64,000 bases of DNA from Frankia umida (GTDB lineage: Bacteria; Actinomycetota; Actinomycetes; Frankiales; Frankiaceae). A program made the translations under genes and the position numbers. The stretch covers positions 248,001 to 312,000 of the forward strand of contig NZ_JALKFT010000003.1 of the NCBI RefSeq assembly GCF_023242945.1, in the 5' to 3' direction. Shown here piece after piece: positions 9,783-20,968 of this stretch. Positions within the stretch are counted from its first letter, which is position 1; each line of letters begins with the position of its first letter. The notes beneath the pieces were generated by a model that was not told the DNA's origin, did not search any database, and saw only the letters and a list, made by a program, of their open reading frames with translations.

Positions 9783-12700
9783 TCCGCGCCGGCCGGGTCA
9801 CGCAGCTGCGCGGCGAGGGCGTGGCGCCGGTCCCACTGGCCGCCGCGCCAGGCCAGCGCCCGGGCCAGGGCGTCCGGGCCGGCCTGCTCGTCCACGTGGA
9901 TCTCGCCGCCGATCCCCCCGAGTACCCGCCACGGTGCCTCGACCAGGTGGCCGGACAGGTCCGTGACGAGCAGCGGACGGTGCACCCGGTAGGGGGTCGC
10001 GTCCGGCGTCCAGGCGGGCTCACCGTCACCCTCGACGAGAGGGCCGCCGGCCTGCTCGGCGATGACCTGGGAGGCCAGCGGCACCCCGAGCACATGCGCG
10101 GCCTCGGCCGCCCGGTCCAGCGGGAGACGCAGCGCGCCCTGGCCGGCGAGCAGACCCAGCAGGTCCGGCGCGTCCACGACGACGGCCTGGTCACCGGGCA
10201 GCACACCCCGCGGGGTGCGCACCGTCAGCGGAGGGTCGAACCGCTCCGGACCGGCGGTGCGTTCGGGGGCGGCCAGCATCCGCGCGACGGCGTCGACCGC
10301 GGCCATGTACAGCAGGCGGGCCGCCGGCCAGGGCACGTCCCGGTCGACGTCGCCGAGCCGGTCGAGCAGATCCATCACCGCGCCCAGATCACCGAGGACG
10401 TCCTCGAGGGTCTGACGGGCACCGAGATGACACAGGAACTCGTCATCGACGCCCGGCATCGGCCCCGCCGGCGCGAACAGCCCGCCGAGCAGCGGGTCGG
10501 CACTGGGCAGTAGCAGCTCACGGGGTGGCAGCGCGGCGCCACCGAGCACCGGCAGGACGGCATGACGGGCCAGCCACCAGCGGGTGTACGACGGCTCCGG
10601 GGCGAACACGACCTCACGCAGCGGCGGCTGGGCGAGCTGGGCCAGCGCCTCGGGCCAGGCCGCGTCGTCGACGAGCTCGAGGTCCCGCACGGCCGCGAAG
10701 ACACCGATCATCGCCGGCGCGGGCGGCCCACCGGCCGGTGCGCGACGCAGGTTGCCGGACGCGGCCAGGGCCACGCTGGCCACACCATGGTCACCGTCCG
10801 CGACATCGTCGACCCAGGTGTCGCTGTCGTCGAGGTCGAGCAGGATCTGCTCGTCGGCGTCGAGCGGCAGGTCGTAGGCGCGCAGGACACCGAACGAGTG
10901 CAGCACCCCGACCCGTTCCAGCACGTCCGTCGGCCAGGCCGCGCCGACGCTCGGTGCGAGGGTGGAGAACGGCGCGTCCTGTGCCAGCACCTGGTCCAAC
11001 GGCCCGTCACCGACCAGCAGCTCGCCGGCCGGTGCGAACTCGCCGTCGTCCACGGTGGGCAGCAGCAGGTCGGCGAGCCAGCCGAGCCCGGCCGACCCCT
11101 CCACGCCGGCGTCGCGGACCAGGGCGAGCACCGCCGCGGCCAGCGCCAGCAGATCATCGGGATGATCGTCTGGCTCGGCGTCGAGGACGGCCTCCCGCAC
11201 GGCCGGGTCCCGCAGCACCCCGGTCGGTGTTCCCTCGACGGCCCCCAGCGTGCGCAGCGCGTCACGGGCCGCCGCGGCGCAGGCGTCCGGATGGACCACC
11301 CGCAGCGGCAGACCGGACCGGATGAGCGCGACGACGTCAAGATCCGCGGTGGGCAGCAGCGTCCCCCGGGGCCCGGTGACCATCCGCGTACCCAGTTCGG
11401 TGGCCGCGGCGAGCTCCTCGCCGAACGGGGACGTCCGCTTCGAGCGCCCACCGTCGCCCTGATCGTCGGTGGGAAGCTCCGCCAGCGGGACCGGCAGGGC
11501 TCCCAGCGCGTCCCGGTCGGGCGCGGCGACCAGCAGCGGATACAGCCGTCCCCACCACTGCGCCGGCCGCGACAGACCGGTGAGCAGTTCGACGAGGGCG
11601 GCACTGGTGACCCGGCGCACGCCCAGCAGGTCCAGCGCCGTCCGCCACCGCCGGGACGCGTAGACCGCCGGCAACAGCCCAGGTACCGCGAGGCCCGAAC
11701 CGTCCGGGTCAGAGCCGTCCGGGTCAGGGCCATCGGCGGGTTCGGTGAGCAGGGCGGTGACCGCCTCGGTGGCGGGGCCCAGATCGCCCACCTGGCAGTC
11801 CCGGCCGAGCCGGGCGCCGGGGAACAGGGCCGCGTCCGGCAGCAGCCGCAGCAGGGCCTCCCGCAGCCGGCCGTCCACCTCGCCCTGCGGCAGACCGGTG
11901 GGGACGAGGGCCAGCGCGGCCAGCGGATCAGGCGCGGGGAAGGCGTCCTCGGTCACGGCCGTGCCCGCGGTGCCGGTGGGGTCGGCGGTGCCGAGGTGGA
12001 TGGCCAGCGCGACCGTGGCGGCGGCGAGTTCGTCGGTCAGACGGTCGCGCAGCGGCCCGGCGATCGTGTGCCGGCGGGACGGGTCGAGTGGCAGTTCGAC
12101 GCTGGCCAGCACCGGCAGGGACAGCGCCTCGTCGGTGGGCTGCGGCGCGCGCAGCACCCGCGGTACCCCGGCCGGCCAGCCGTGATCAGGCACCATGACC
12201 CGGGCGGTGAACCCGGTGCGGCCACGCTCCTCGATCGGCCGATCGGCGAGCAGACGCGCCGGTATGGTTCCCCGCCGCACGACCCCTCGCCAGCGTTCAC
12301 CGTTGAGATCGGCGATCTCGACCTGCTCGGTTCCCAGCTCGGGGGCTGCCTCGGCGTCCTGGCCGCGCCGGGCGGTGGGACCGCCACGCAGCCAGCGACA
12401 GCCGAGTGTCCGCACATCACCGTCGATGTCGATAATGATCTCGCCGGGACCGCCGAGCACCAGCGGCAGCGTCGGGTCGAGTCCGAGGAGCAGGTCACGC
12501 GCGAGGGCGGCGGCCGCGTCATCACGCAACGGCAGGCGCACGACGGTGTCGTAACCGTCCGCCGGCGGTGCGGCGGTGATCGCGAAGGGGAGCCGCAGGA
12601 TCGGCACGGCCCCCTCGCGGCGCGCCAACTCCGCCGCGAGCCCGACACCGCCGCCGCCCGCTCCGGCTCCGGCTCCGCTATTCGTAGCGTCGCCATTTGT

Positions 12701-13282
12701 TTTGTCGCCGGACGATACGTTGCCGCGCGTCGCCACTTCCTCGATCACGCGCGCCTTCGACCAGGCGACCCCGGCCGCGGTCGGCCACGGAGCAGTCCCG
12801 GTCGGGTCCGGCCCGGCGTCGCCACGGGAGACGATCGACGGCTCGTCCGTGACGGCGAGGACGGCCGCGAAGCCGGCCCCGAACCGTCCGATCGCCACGG
12901 ACGGCGCGTCCCGCTTGGTGGAGGCGCGCAACGTGGACAGCGCCTCGACGCCAGCCGCGGACAACGCGATCCCGGTGTTGGCGACCTCCAGCAACCCGCC
13001 TGGCCCAGCCCCGGGGACGGCGCTCGGACCCGACCCGGCCCGGGTGGTCGTCAGCCGCAGGTGGACCCGCGCCGGCACGCCGGCCTCGGTGGCCGCGTCC
13101 AGGGCGTTCTGGAGGAGCTCGACGACGAGCCGGTCGCGGTAGGCGCCGAGGGCGGCGTCCTCCTCGGCGTTGGCGTCCTCGCGGAACCGGGCTGGCGAGG
13201 CCGCCCAGGCGTCCAGCACCCGGCGTCGGATCGCATCGGTGTCGTACCTGTCGGTGGTGGCGCCTGTGGCGGTCGGTGACAC
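9746..13282 (-). CDS. Sacsin-like/Hsp90-like GHKL ATPase protein
   Basis: 1178 residues. The N-terminal 200 residues are a GHKL (Hsp90-type) ATP-binding fold: ELLQNALDAATEAGVPARV carries the conserved N and D, LEVANTGIALSAAGVEAL matches the D/NxG box, and IGRFGAGFAAVLAVTDEP the G box. This combination is that of the sacsin N-terminal ATPase-like proteins of actinobacteria. The remaining 950 residues are helical, acidic in places (a DPDGSDPDGSG stretch) and have no domain I can name. Likely a cytosolic chaperone-like ATPase, but no substrate is known. Start GTG at 13282 with GAGGAT upstream; stands alone, convergent with DUF2530. Confidence 0.82.
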   Translation of the reverse strand: MSPTATGATTDRYDTDAIRRRVLDAWAASPARFREDANAEEDAALGAYRDRLVVELLQNALDAATEAGVPARVHLRLTTTRAGSGPSAVPGAGPGGLLEVANTGIALSAAGVEALSTLRASTKRDAPSVAIGRFGAGFAAVLAVTDEPSIVSRGDAGPDPTGTAPWPTAAGVAWSKARVIEEVATRGNVSSGDKTNGDATNSGAGAGAGGGGVGLAAELARREGAVPILRLPFAITAAPPADGYDTVVRLPLRDDAAAALARDLLLGLDPTLPLVLGGPGEIIIDIDGDVRTLGCRWLRGGPTARRGQDAEAAPELGTEQVEIADLNGERWRGVVRRGTIPARLLADRPIEERGRTGFTARVMVPDHGWPAGVPRVLRAPQPTDEALSLPVLASVELPLDPSRRHTIAGPLRDRLTDELAAATVALAIHLGTADPTGTAGTAVTEDAFPAPDPLAALALVPTGLPQGEVDGRLREALLRLLPDAALFPGARLGRDCQVGDLGPATEAVTALLTEPADGPDPDGSDPDGSGLAVPGLLPAVYASRRWRTALDLLGVRRVTSAALVELLTGLSRPAQWWGRLYPLLVAAPDRDALGALPVPLAELPTDDQGDGGRSKRTSPFGEELAAATELGTRMVTGPRGTLLPTADLDVVALIRSGLPLRVVHPDACAAAARDALRTLGAVEGTPTGVLRDPAVREAVLDAEPDDHPDDLLALAAAVLALVRDAGVEGSAGLGWLADLLLPTVDDGEFAPAGELLVGDGPLDQVLAQDAPFSTLAPSVGAAWPTDVLERVGVLHSFGVLRAYDLPLDADEQILLDLDDSDTWVDDVADGDHGVASVALAASGNLRRAPAGGPPAPAMIGVFAAVRDLELVDDAAWPEALAQLAQPPLREVVFAPEPSYTRWWLARHAVLPVLGGAALPPRELLLPSADPLLGGLFAPAGPMPGVDDEFLCHLGARQTLEDVLGDLGAVMDLLDRLGDVDRDVPWPAARLLYMAAVDAVARMLAAPERTAGPERFDPPLTVRTPRGVLPGDQAVVVDAPDLLGLLAGQGALRLPLDRAAEAAHVLGVPLASQVIAEQAGGPLVEGDGEPAWTPDATPYRVHRPLLVTDLSGHLVEAPWRVLGGIGGEIHVDEQAGPDALARALAWRGGQWDRRHALAAQLRDPAGADYRAAEDDLDEA

Positions 13283-13481
13283 GTCCCCATCCTCGTCTCT
13301 GTCGCCCCCGGGCCGCGTCGCCGGGCCGGCGGGCAGACTGTGGTGCGCGACCCACGGGTGGTTCGCGGCCCGCCATGGACGTCCGGCGTCGCCGTGTTGG
13401 GCCGGGTCGACGACGGATCGGGTCGGTGCTCGACGCGCCTGGTGATCAGACGCGTCTGGTGATCAGTGGGGTGGAACGGCG

Positions 13482-14384
13482 ATGGCGACAGGAACCAGTG
13501 CGCGTGGGGGCCGCCGGGGTGAGTTCGTGCCCACCGCCGAGCTCGTCGACGCGGTGGCGGCCCAGTGGTCGGCGCTCGCGGCGGTCGTCGACGGGCTGCC
13601 CGACGACGCGTTCGGCGCGGCGAGCGCGCTACCCGGCTGGACGGTCGGTGACCTGGTGGCGCGGGCGACCAGCTCGGTCCACGCGCTGACGGAGAGCCTG
13701 CGCACGGACGCCTCCGCGCCGGACGCCTCCGCGACGAGCGCCTCCCCATCGACCGAGCCCGCTGGACGGCCGACGTCCGCGATCGAGTGGCTGGTCGCCC
13801 TGAGCCAGGCGGGGACATGGGCCACCGAGCCCGGCCCGGCCAGCTCGGGAAGTACAGCGGGCACCGGCGCCCCGGGTGGTGCGGGCGGCCCGGGTGGTGC
13901 TGGTGGTGGTGTGGGTGGTGCTGGTGGTGTGGGGGAGCCGACGGCCGGGGTCGAGGATCCACGGGTGGTTCGCGAGCGGTTCACGACCGCGGTGTCGGCG
14001 GCCAGAGCGGCGCTCGCCGGCCTGGCCCGACCGGACGAGTCGCTGCGGGCCGCGGCGGTCGTGGCGGTCGTGCACGGGCTGGACCTGGGGGTGGAGCCCG
14101 AGCGCCCGGCGTTGCGGCTGGCGACGAGGCTGGTGGCGCGGCTGTTCGCGGCGCGGGTGCCGGGGCGCGCGGTGGAGCTGCGGGTTCCGCCGTTCGCCGC
14201 CGTCCAGATCGTGGCGGGACCGCGGCATACCCGCGGGACGCCGCCGAACGTGGTCGAGGCCGGCCCGGTGCCGTTCCTGCTGGTCTGCACCGGACGGCTG
14301 CGTTTCGCGGCGGCGGTCGCCGACGGCCGGATCACCGCCAGCGGGGAACGCTGCGACCTGACCCCGTACCTGCCCCTGCTGTGA
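13482..14384 (+). CDS. Mycothiol-dependent maleylpyruvate isomerase-type / sterol-carrier family protein
   Basis: 300 residues. The N-terminus (about 15-75) is the MDMPI/DinB-like helical bundle: LVDAVAAQWSALAAVVDGLPDD, then LPGWTVGDLVARATSSVHAL with the metal-ligand style His. A Gly-rich linker (about 125-148, GGAGG repeats) follows, then a bundle continuation and a C-terminal SCP2-like half (ELRVPPFAAVQI to TASGERCDLTPYLPLL). Proteins of this type lie immediately before purF in Streptomyces and relatives, as here. The enzymatic role is unproven. The N-terminal His in VHAL and other expected metal ligands were not all located, so catalysis is uncertain. Confidence 0.8.
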   Translation: MATGTSARGGRRGEFVPTAELVDAVAAQWSALAAVVDGLPDDAFGAASALPGWTVGDLVARATSSVHALTESLRTDASAPDASATSASPSTEPAGRPTSAIEWLVALSQAGTWATEPGPASSGSTAGTGAPGGAGGPGGAGGGVGGAGGVGEPTAGVEDPRVVRERFTTAVSAARAALAGLARPDESLRAAAVVAVVHGLDLGVEPERPALRLATRLVARLFAARVPGRAVELRVPPFAAVQIVAGPRHTRGTPPNVVEAGPVPFLLVCTGRLRFAAAVADGRITASGERCDLTPYLPLL

Positions 14385-14521
14385 GGGTGACATGTGACGG
14401 CGTTATGTGACGGGGGTAACTGACGGCTGTCGGTCGACAAACGCGTAGCTAGGGCCGATGTGGGTGGTCGCTGCTAGCGTGGATGGAGCATGCCGCCGGA
14501 CGAGGTGGCCGGGACGTTTTT

Positions 14522-14570
14522 CTCCGGTGTCACTGAGCAGCTCCGGTGCAGCTCCGGTGTCACTGAGCAG
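14522..14570 (+). repeat. 19-base direct repeat in the purF leader
   Basis: CTCCGGTGTCACTGAGCAG occurs at 14522-14540 and 14552-14570, separated by 11 bases that copy the start of the unit. It ends 13 bases before the purF start codon and just before its ribosome-binding site. Confidence 0.8.
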
Positions 14571-14583
14571 CCGAGGAGTCCTG

Positions 14584-16181
14584 GTGTCAGACGTCGCCGC
14601 CCGCTCCAACCTCGAGGATGAGGCGTGGCCCGACCCGTCCGATGACCCCGGCCCCCAGGATGCCTGTGGCGTCTTCGGCGTCTGGGCCCCCGGTGAGGAC
14701 GTAGCGAACCTCACATATTACGGATTGTACGCGCTTCAACACCGTGGTCAGGAGGCGGCCGGCATCGCTGTCGGCGACGGTCGCACCGTGGTGGTGTTCA
14801 AGGAGCTCGGGCTGGTCGCGCAGGTCTTCAACGAGCGGTCGCTGGCGAGTCTCTCCGGTGGCCATCTCGCCGTCGGGCACACCCGCTACTCGACGACCGG
14901 CTCGTCCACCTGGGAGAACGCGCAGCCCTCCTACCGCACCGCTCGCTTCGGCGGCCCGGTCGCGCTCGGTCACAACGGCAACCTGACCAACATCGTCCAG
15001 CTCGCCAGCGAGCTCGGCGCCGGGCGGGACCGACTGCGCGCCACCACCGACTCCGACCTGATCACCGCGATGCTCGCCGATCATCCCGGGCCGACCCTGA
15101 CGGATGCGGCGATGGCCGTGCTGCCGCGGCTGGCCGGAGCCTTCTCCCTGGTCTTCGCCGACGCCTCGACCCTGTACGCCGCCCGCGACGCGCACGGCAT
15201 CCATCCCCTCGTGCTGGGCCGGCTCGCCGACCATCCGGAGGGGGCGTGGGTCGTCGCCAGCGAGACGGCCGCGCTCGACATCGTCGGCGCGTCGTTCGTG
15301 CGCGAGGTCGACCCCGGCGAGCTGATCATCATTGACGGTACGGGGGTGCGTTCGCGCCGGTTCGCCGAGGCGGACCCGCACCTGTGTCTGTTCGAGTACG
15401 TCTACCTCGCCCGTCCCGACACCGCCATCTCCGGCCGCTCGGTGCACGCCGTCCGGGTCGACGTGGGCCGTCAGCTGGCCCGGGAGGCACCGGTCGACGC
15501 GGACCTGGTCATCCCGGTGCCGCAGTCCGGGGTGCCCGCCGCCGTCGGCTACGCCGAGCAGTCCGGCATCCCGTTCGGCGAGGGCCTGGTGAAGAACTCG
15601 TATGTGGGACGGACGTTCATCCAGCCGTCCCAGACGATCCGCCAGCGGGGCATCCGGCTGAAGCTCAACCCGCTGCGCGAGGTGATCGAGGGCCGCCGGC
15701 TCGTCGTCGTCGACGACTCGATCGTGCGCGGCAACACCCAGCGGGCCCTGGTCCGGATGTTGCAGGAGGCCGGTGCGGCCGAGGTGCACATCCGCATCTC
15801 CTCGCCGCCGGTGCGCTGGCCCTGCTTCTACGGCATCGACTTCGCCACCCGCGCCGAACTGATCGCCAGTGACGCCGGGGTGGAGGAGATCCGCGCCTCG
15901 CTCGGCGCCGACTCGCTCGCCTACGTCTCCCTGGACGGCCTGGTCGCCGCGTCCCATCAGCCGGCGCGGACGCTGTGCCGGGCCTGCTTCGACGGCATCT
16001 ACCCGGTGCCGCTGGCCGAATCCGACAAGCTCGGCAAGCACCGGCTGGAGCCGGGCGGCGCCGCGCAGACCACCGCAGACCTGATCGCCGAGGCGATGCG
16101 CCGGGAGGTGACCCTCGGCATGAACGGTGCCGACCCGTCCCCCGACGGTCACGACGCGGATCTTGCCGAAGCGAGGCCGGT

Positions 16182-16185
<4 letters not shown>
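14584..16185 (+). CDS. purF: Amidophosphoribosyltransferase
   Basis: First committed step of purine synthesis: glutamine and PRPP give phosphoribosylamine. GTG at 14584 (533 residues, GAGGAG upstream) is chosen over the frame opening at 14458 because it yields a 27-residue propeptide ending at the nucleophile Cys28 in DACGVFGVWAP. The Ntn glutaminase domain (about 28-260) is followed by the PRTase domain with the PRPP loop VVVDDSIVRGNT. Cysteines in LCLFEYVYLARP, WPCFYG and LCRACFDG match the [4Fe-4S] ligands of the Bacillus-type enzyme. The stop overlaps the purM start in an ATGA, so the two are translationally coupled. Confidence 0.97.
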
Positions 16186-17333
<1,148 letters not shown>

Positions 17334-17928
17334 CGACTCAGCGATTCGGGCCGCGTCTGGCGGCCACGCTTCGCCGTGCTCTCCCGGCCCCGGCGCCACC
17401 TTGATCCACGTCCGCCAGTGGCGGAGCCGCCAGCCTCAGCGTGGCGCCCAGATCCCCCGGGGCCCGACGATGACCTGGTGTCAATAATGCGAAATGTCAG
17501 GAAGGCCGCCTGGTGAGGCGGATGCCGGATCAGTGATCCCGGGAACCGGCTGCCCATCGATCGAACCTGAGACGCCAGTCAGGCACACGGAACCCGGCCG
17601 CCCCAAGATGTCGTCGGCCACGGGAGATCGTCGGCCACGGGACGCCGATGTCAGTCTGCGCAGGGCCGCCGCACGCTGGACTTTCGTCGTGAGGCAGGCG
17701 CGCGAGATCACCATGTGGGTGCGCCATCTGGCCGCCGGGCAGGGCGCTACTGGCAGGCCTGAAAACGCCCGCGCAAAGCACCGACCGGGGGCCGCGCCGT
17801 GACCTGGGTCAGGTCAGGACAGCACCGCACGAAAGTGGTCGTCCGGGCCGGAGCCTGGACGACCACCATCATCAGCGACCGCACCATGGTGAGCCAACCG
17901 TGGTGGGACGGTTGCCGGCGTGACGCTG
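17334..17928. other. Intergenic region, 595 bases
   Basis: Between convergent purM and DUF3073. It holds a tandem GTCGGCCACGGGA duplication around 17615-17645 and an open frame (17494-17802, plus strand) with no codon or family support. Nothing else is recognised. Confidence 0.5.
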
Positions 17929-18135
17929 TCAGCGCGACGAGTGACGATCGTCCTCGTCGTCTGCATAGGCGTCGTAGCCGTAATCGTCGTCGACGTACGT
18001 CTCGTCGCTGTTGTTCTCGCGCGTCGAGCCCGCGCCCAGATCCGCCTTCAATCGGTCGAGATCCATATTGGGCGAGTTGTACTTGAGCTCGCGGGCGACT
18101 TTCGTCTGCTTGGCCTTAGCTCGGCCGCGCCCCAT
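17929..18135 (-). CDS. DUF3073-family small protein
   Basis: 68 residues, with the family opening MGRGRAKAKQTKVARELKY, then NSPNMDLDRLKADLG and a very acidic tail rich in D, Y and E. Conserved in actinobacteria and encoded beside purM in Streptomyces, as here. The basic N-terminus and acidic C-terminus suggest a nucleic-acid- or ribosome-associated protein, but the function is not known. Convergent with purM; its own promoter lies in the 355-base gap to the dehydrogenase gene. Confidence 0.92.
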   Translation of the reverse strand: MGRGRAKAKQTKVARELKYNSPNMDLDRLKADLGAGSTRENNSDETYVDDDYGYDAYADDEDDRHSSR

Positions 18136-18490
18136 GGCTCGACCCCCTCGAACATGACGACGGGGACCCGCCCCGGTGCTCTCACTGTCTCGTGCTTCCC
18201 GAGACTACAGGGATCGGAGGCCTCGCGGCACGCCAACCCGACACTTGCCTGCCCTCGGACAAGATGTCCACGATCGGAAGCGCTTCGTGAAGCTGCCTGT
18301 CCTGCGGCCTGTGTGCGGGATCGCCGCCGCTCGCAGGCACCGCCGACGTGCGTCACAGTCGGCCAGGATGTGATCACAGTCACGTTCCGGTGATGCCGAG
18401 AGGCGGCCCCGTGGAGTTCGGGGCGGGGCGGCCCCCACCGCCCGACGGGGGAGGTGCGGGGCCGCACGCCGATGGCCGGGTGGTGGCCGC
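18136..18490. other. Intergenic region, 355 bases
   Basis: Lies upstream of DUF3073 and downstream of the amino-acid dehydrogenase, both on the minus strand. It must contain the DUF3073 promoter. A short TGTGATCACA palindrome occurs at about 18369 and a GC-rich potential stem near 18430-18480 may end the dehydrogenase transcript. No gene is seen. Confidence 0.5.
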
Positions 18491-19561
18491 TCAGGGCAGC
18501 AGGAAGCGACGAAGTCGGCCGACCTGGGTCATCCGGTGCTCGGCGATCTGTTCGGCAGCCTCGACCGTGGTGAGCCCCTCCTCCGCCGCGAGCCGCAGCA
18601 CCTCGGCGGTCGTGTCGAAGATGCGGGCGGCGCGGGCGCGGGCCCGATCGGGGGAGTACCCCTCGATCTCGTCCGCGACCTGGATCAGCCCGCCGGCGTT
18701 GACGACGAAGTCGGGCGCGTAGAGCACGCCGGCCTTCGTGAGTTCGGTACCGATGTCGGGCGTGGCGAGCTGGTTGTTCGCGCCCCCGCAGACGATCGCC
18801 GCGCGCAGCCGGGCGACGGTCGTCGCGTTCAGCGCCCCCCCGAGGGCGCACGGAGCGTAGACGTCCAGGTCCTGGTCGAACAGGGCGTCCGGATGCCCGA
18901 CGGTGCGGGCCGCGGGGAACTCGGCGGTGAGCCGGGCGAGCGCCGCCGGATCGAGGTCGGCCGCGACCACGGCGGCGCCGTCGGCCAGCAGATGCCCGAC
19001 CAGACGCCGACCGACCTTGCCCACTCCGCTGACGCCGACCAGCCGTCCGGACAGGCTCGGCGTCCCCCACCGGTGGCGGGCGGCGGCGCGCATCCCCTCG
19101 AACACGCCGAAGGCGGTCAGGACACCCGAGTCGCCGGAGCCGCCGTGCTCGGGGGAACGTCCGGCCACCCAGCGGGTCTCCCGGGCGATGACGTCCATGT
19201 CGTTGACGTAGGTGCCGACATCGCAGGCGGTGACGTACCGTCCGCCCAGTGAGGCGATGTGGCGACCGTAGGCCCGCAGCAGCGGTTCGGACTTGTCCCG
19301 GTGCGGGTCGCCGATGATGACGGCCTTGCCGCCGCCGAGGTCCAGGCCCGCGCACGCGGCCTTGTAGGCCATCGCGCGGGACAGGGCGAGCGCGTCGGCG
19401 AGCGCGTGTTCGTCGTCGACGTAGGGATGGAACCGGGTGCCGCCCAGAGCCGGCCCGAGGGCGGTCGAGTAGACGGCGATGATCGCGCGTAGTCCGCTGG
19501 TCGGATCCGAGCACAACAGCACCTGTTCGTGCTCGGAGACGGCGTCGAACAACGACGGCAT
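18491..19561 (-). CDS. vdh: Glu/Leu/Phe/Val-type amino-acid dehydrogenase (valine dehydrogenase-like)
   Basis: NAD-dependent oxidative deamination of a branched-chain or related amino acid. 356 residues, the usual length. Substrate and catalytic motifs: GPALGGTRFHPYVDDE, then MAYKAACAGLDLGGGKAVI with the two Lys of this family. The NAD domain begins at LVGVSGVGKVGRRLVGHL. The start ATG at 19561 has a consensus AGGAGG 8 bases upstream; the open frame to 19786 is unsupported. The position between DUF3073 and bldC matches the valine dehydrogenase of Streptomyces, so valine is the best guess, but leucine cannot be excluded. Confidence 0.88.
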   Translation of the reverse strand: MPSLFDAVSEHEQVLLCSDPTSGLRAIIAVYSTALGPALGGTRFHPYVDDEHALADALALSRAMAYKAACAGLDLGGGKAVIIGDPHRDKSEPLLRAYGRHIASLGGRYVTACDVGTYVNDMDVIARETRWVAGRSPEHGGSGDSGVLTAFGVFEGMRAAARHRWGTPSLSGRLVGVSGVGKVGRRLVGHLLADGAAVVAADLDPAALARLTAEFPAARTVGHPDALFDQDLDVYAPCALGGALNATTVARLRAAIVCGGANNQLATPDIGTELTKAGVLYAPDFVVNAGGLIQVADEIEGYSPDRARARAARIFDTTAEVLRLAAEEGLTTVEAAEQIAEHRMTQVGRLRRFLLP

Positions 19562-19778
19562 GATGCACCTCCTGGCGGGGTCGGCCAGGCAGGTCGGCCC
19601 ACCGGGCACCCTACGGCTCCGGTAGGCCGGACGGGCTGCCCGTTGACGTGCCAGGATCGAGCCATGCCAGGTTCCAGGGCATCCGGGTGGGTGTCGTCCG
19701 CGGCGCCCCGGTGCCGGCAGCATCCGGCGGGTCGGCGGCATGCGTGGTGTTGGCCGCGTTCGGTCGCGAGGAGCTGAC

Positions 19779-20609
19779 GTGCCCATCGTGTCACCCGCGT
19801 CGTATCTGCGCGTGTATGAGCCGCTTGCCGCCTTCTCGGCAGCCGAGCGCAGTCGCTGGCAGCGTTACGCGGCCGCGGGGCCGCCCTCGCGTCGGGCCGG
19901 TTCCCGCAGCGAACGCGTCGTCTCGCTGCTGGCCGCCGTCCGGCCGACCCTGGATGTCGCGGACGAGTCGGCGTTCGTGCAGTGGATCGACGGGCTGATG
20001 TTCGTCTGCCCCTGGTCGACGCAGCTGCGGGTGTGGCAGTCGGCGCTGGAGTTCCGGTCCGTCCTGCCCGACCGGGTCGCGGAGGCGTTCCTGCCGCGGC
20101 GGATCACCGACCCGGCCGAGGTGGAGCTCGATCGCTGGAAGTCCCGGCGCCCGACGCTGAAGGTCCACGTCCAGTCGTGCACCTGGATGGTGCCGCCGCC
20201 CTGGTTCCTGCTGTTCGACCCGGCCGAGCGGTCCCTGGTCACCGGGGACACCGCCGAACGGTCGATGATCTACCGGACCACGATGAGCCTCGCCCGGCGG
20301 CGGGCGGCCCGGGCCGTCGAGTCGGTGGAGACCCTGCGCGCGGCCTCCTCCGAGGGGCCCACCGTGGAAGGGGTCGGCGATCTGGCCCGTTGGCTGGGGT
20401 CCTTCCATCCGCAGAGCAGGGTCGAACTGGACTACGACGGGCTAGTTGACCTGCTCGACGACGACATGCTTAGGCGCGACAGCTCCGTAGAGGACATCGT
20501 GGAGGCAGTCGGTGCGTTACGCCGTGGGCGAACAGATCTTGCGGCGGAGGCCTACGAGCGCGTCCTGGTTCGCTGGAGACCCCTGCAAGCACGGGAATCT
20601 GCAAGCTGA
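19779..20609 (+). CDS. Conserved actinobacterial protein of unknown function
   Basis: 276 residues. Start GTG at 19779 has GAGGAG 6 bases upstream. The protein is soluble, with conserved-looking aromatic and charged stretches: YLRVYEPLAAFSAAERSRWQRYAA at the N-terminus, LMFVCPWSTQLRVWQSALEF, and VQSCTWMVPPPWFLLFDPAER. A C-terminal acidic segment (LVDLLDDDML) precedes a final helix. The same type of gene sits immediately before bldC in Streptomyces. I know no assigned function; the conserved neighbourhood suggests a developmental or housekeeping link. Confidence 0.82.
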   Translation: MPIVSPASYLRVYEPLAAFSAAERSRWQRYAAAGPPSRRAGSRSERVVSLLAAVRPTLDVADESAFVQWIDGLMFVCPWSTQLRVWQSALEFRSVLPDRVAEAFLPRRITDPAEVELDRWKSRRPTLKVHVQSCTWMVPPPWFLLFDPAERSLVTGDTAERSMIYRTTMSLARRRAARAVESVETLRAASSEGPTVEGVGDLARWLGSFHPQSRVELDYDGLVDLLDDDMLRRDSSVEDIVEAVGALRRGRTDLAAEAYERVLVRWRPLQARESAS

Positions 20610-20761
20610 ACGACGCATTCGGTTAACACAGAGTCGCCGTCGGCTTCGGACGAGCTGTGACTAGTCAGCAGATGGTCCTGACGTGCCATGTCCGAAATGC
20701 CCCCGAAGGATGCACGATCTGTATGGGACGGAGCGACGCTCTGTGACGGGAGGCCAACACA

Positions 20762-20968
20762 ATGACGACACGTACGCCGGACGCCGAGCCGTTGCTGACT
20801 CCGGCCGAGGTAGCGACCATGTTTCGGGTTGACCCGAAGACCGTTACCCGGTGGGCGAAGGCAGGCAAGCTCACGTCGATTCGGACCCTGGGCGGGCACC
20901 GCCGGTACCGGGAGGCCGAGGTGCGCGCCCTTCTGAAGGGGGTCCCAAGCCTGGGAGGCGATATCTAG
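20762..20968 (+). CDS. bldC: Developmental regulator BldC, small MerR-like HTH protein
   Basis: 68 residues with a single MerR-type helix-turn-helix: LLTPAEVATMFRVDPKTVTRWAKAGKL, then the wing TLGGHRRYREAEV. The dimerisation and effector part of MerR proteins is absent, as in BldC. In Streptomyces BldC binds DNA cooperatively as head-to-tail oligomers and controls the onset of differentiation. Start ATG at 20762 has GGGAGG upstream. The neighbourhood (valine dehydrogenase-like gene and the conserved unknown) is the Streptomyces bldC order, supporting orthology. Confidence 0.96.
   Translation: MTTRTPDAEPLLTPAEVATMFRVDPKTVTRWAKAGKLTSIRTLGGHRRYREAEVRALLKGVPSLGGDI

Noticed and set aside
17494..17802. 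102-residue open frame between purM and DUF3073
   Set aside because: No good ribosome-binding site, no homology sense and mixed codon usage; treated as chance.
18360..18380. TGTGATCACA as a second CRP-type site upstream of DUF3073
   Set aside because: Lacks the six-base spacer of the CRP consensus; too weak to list.
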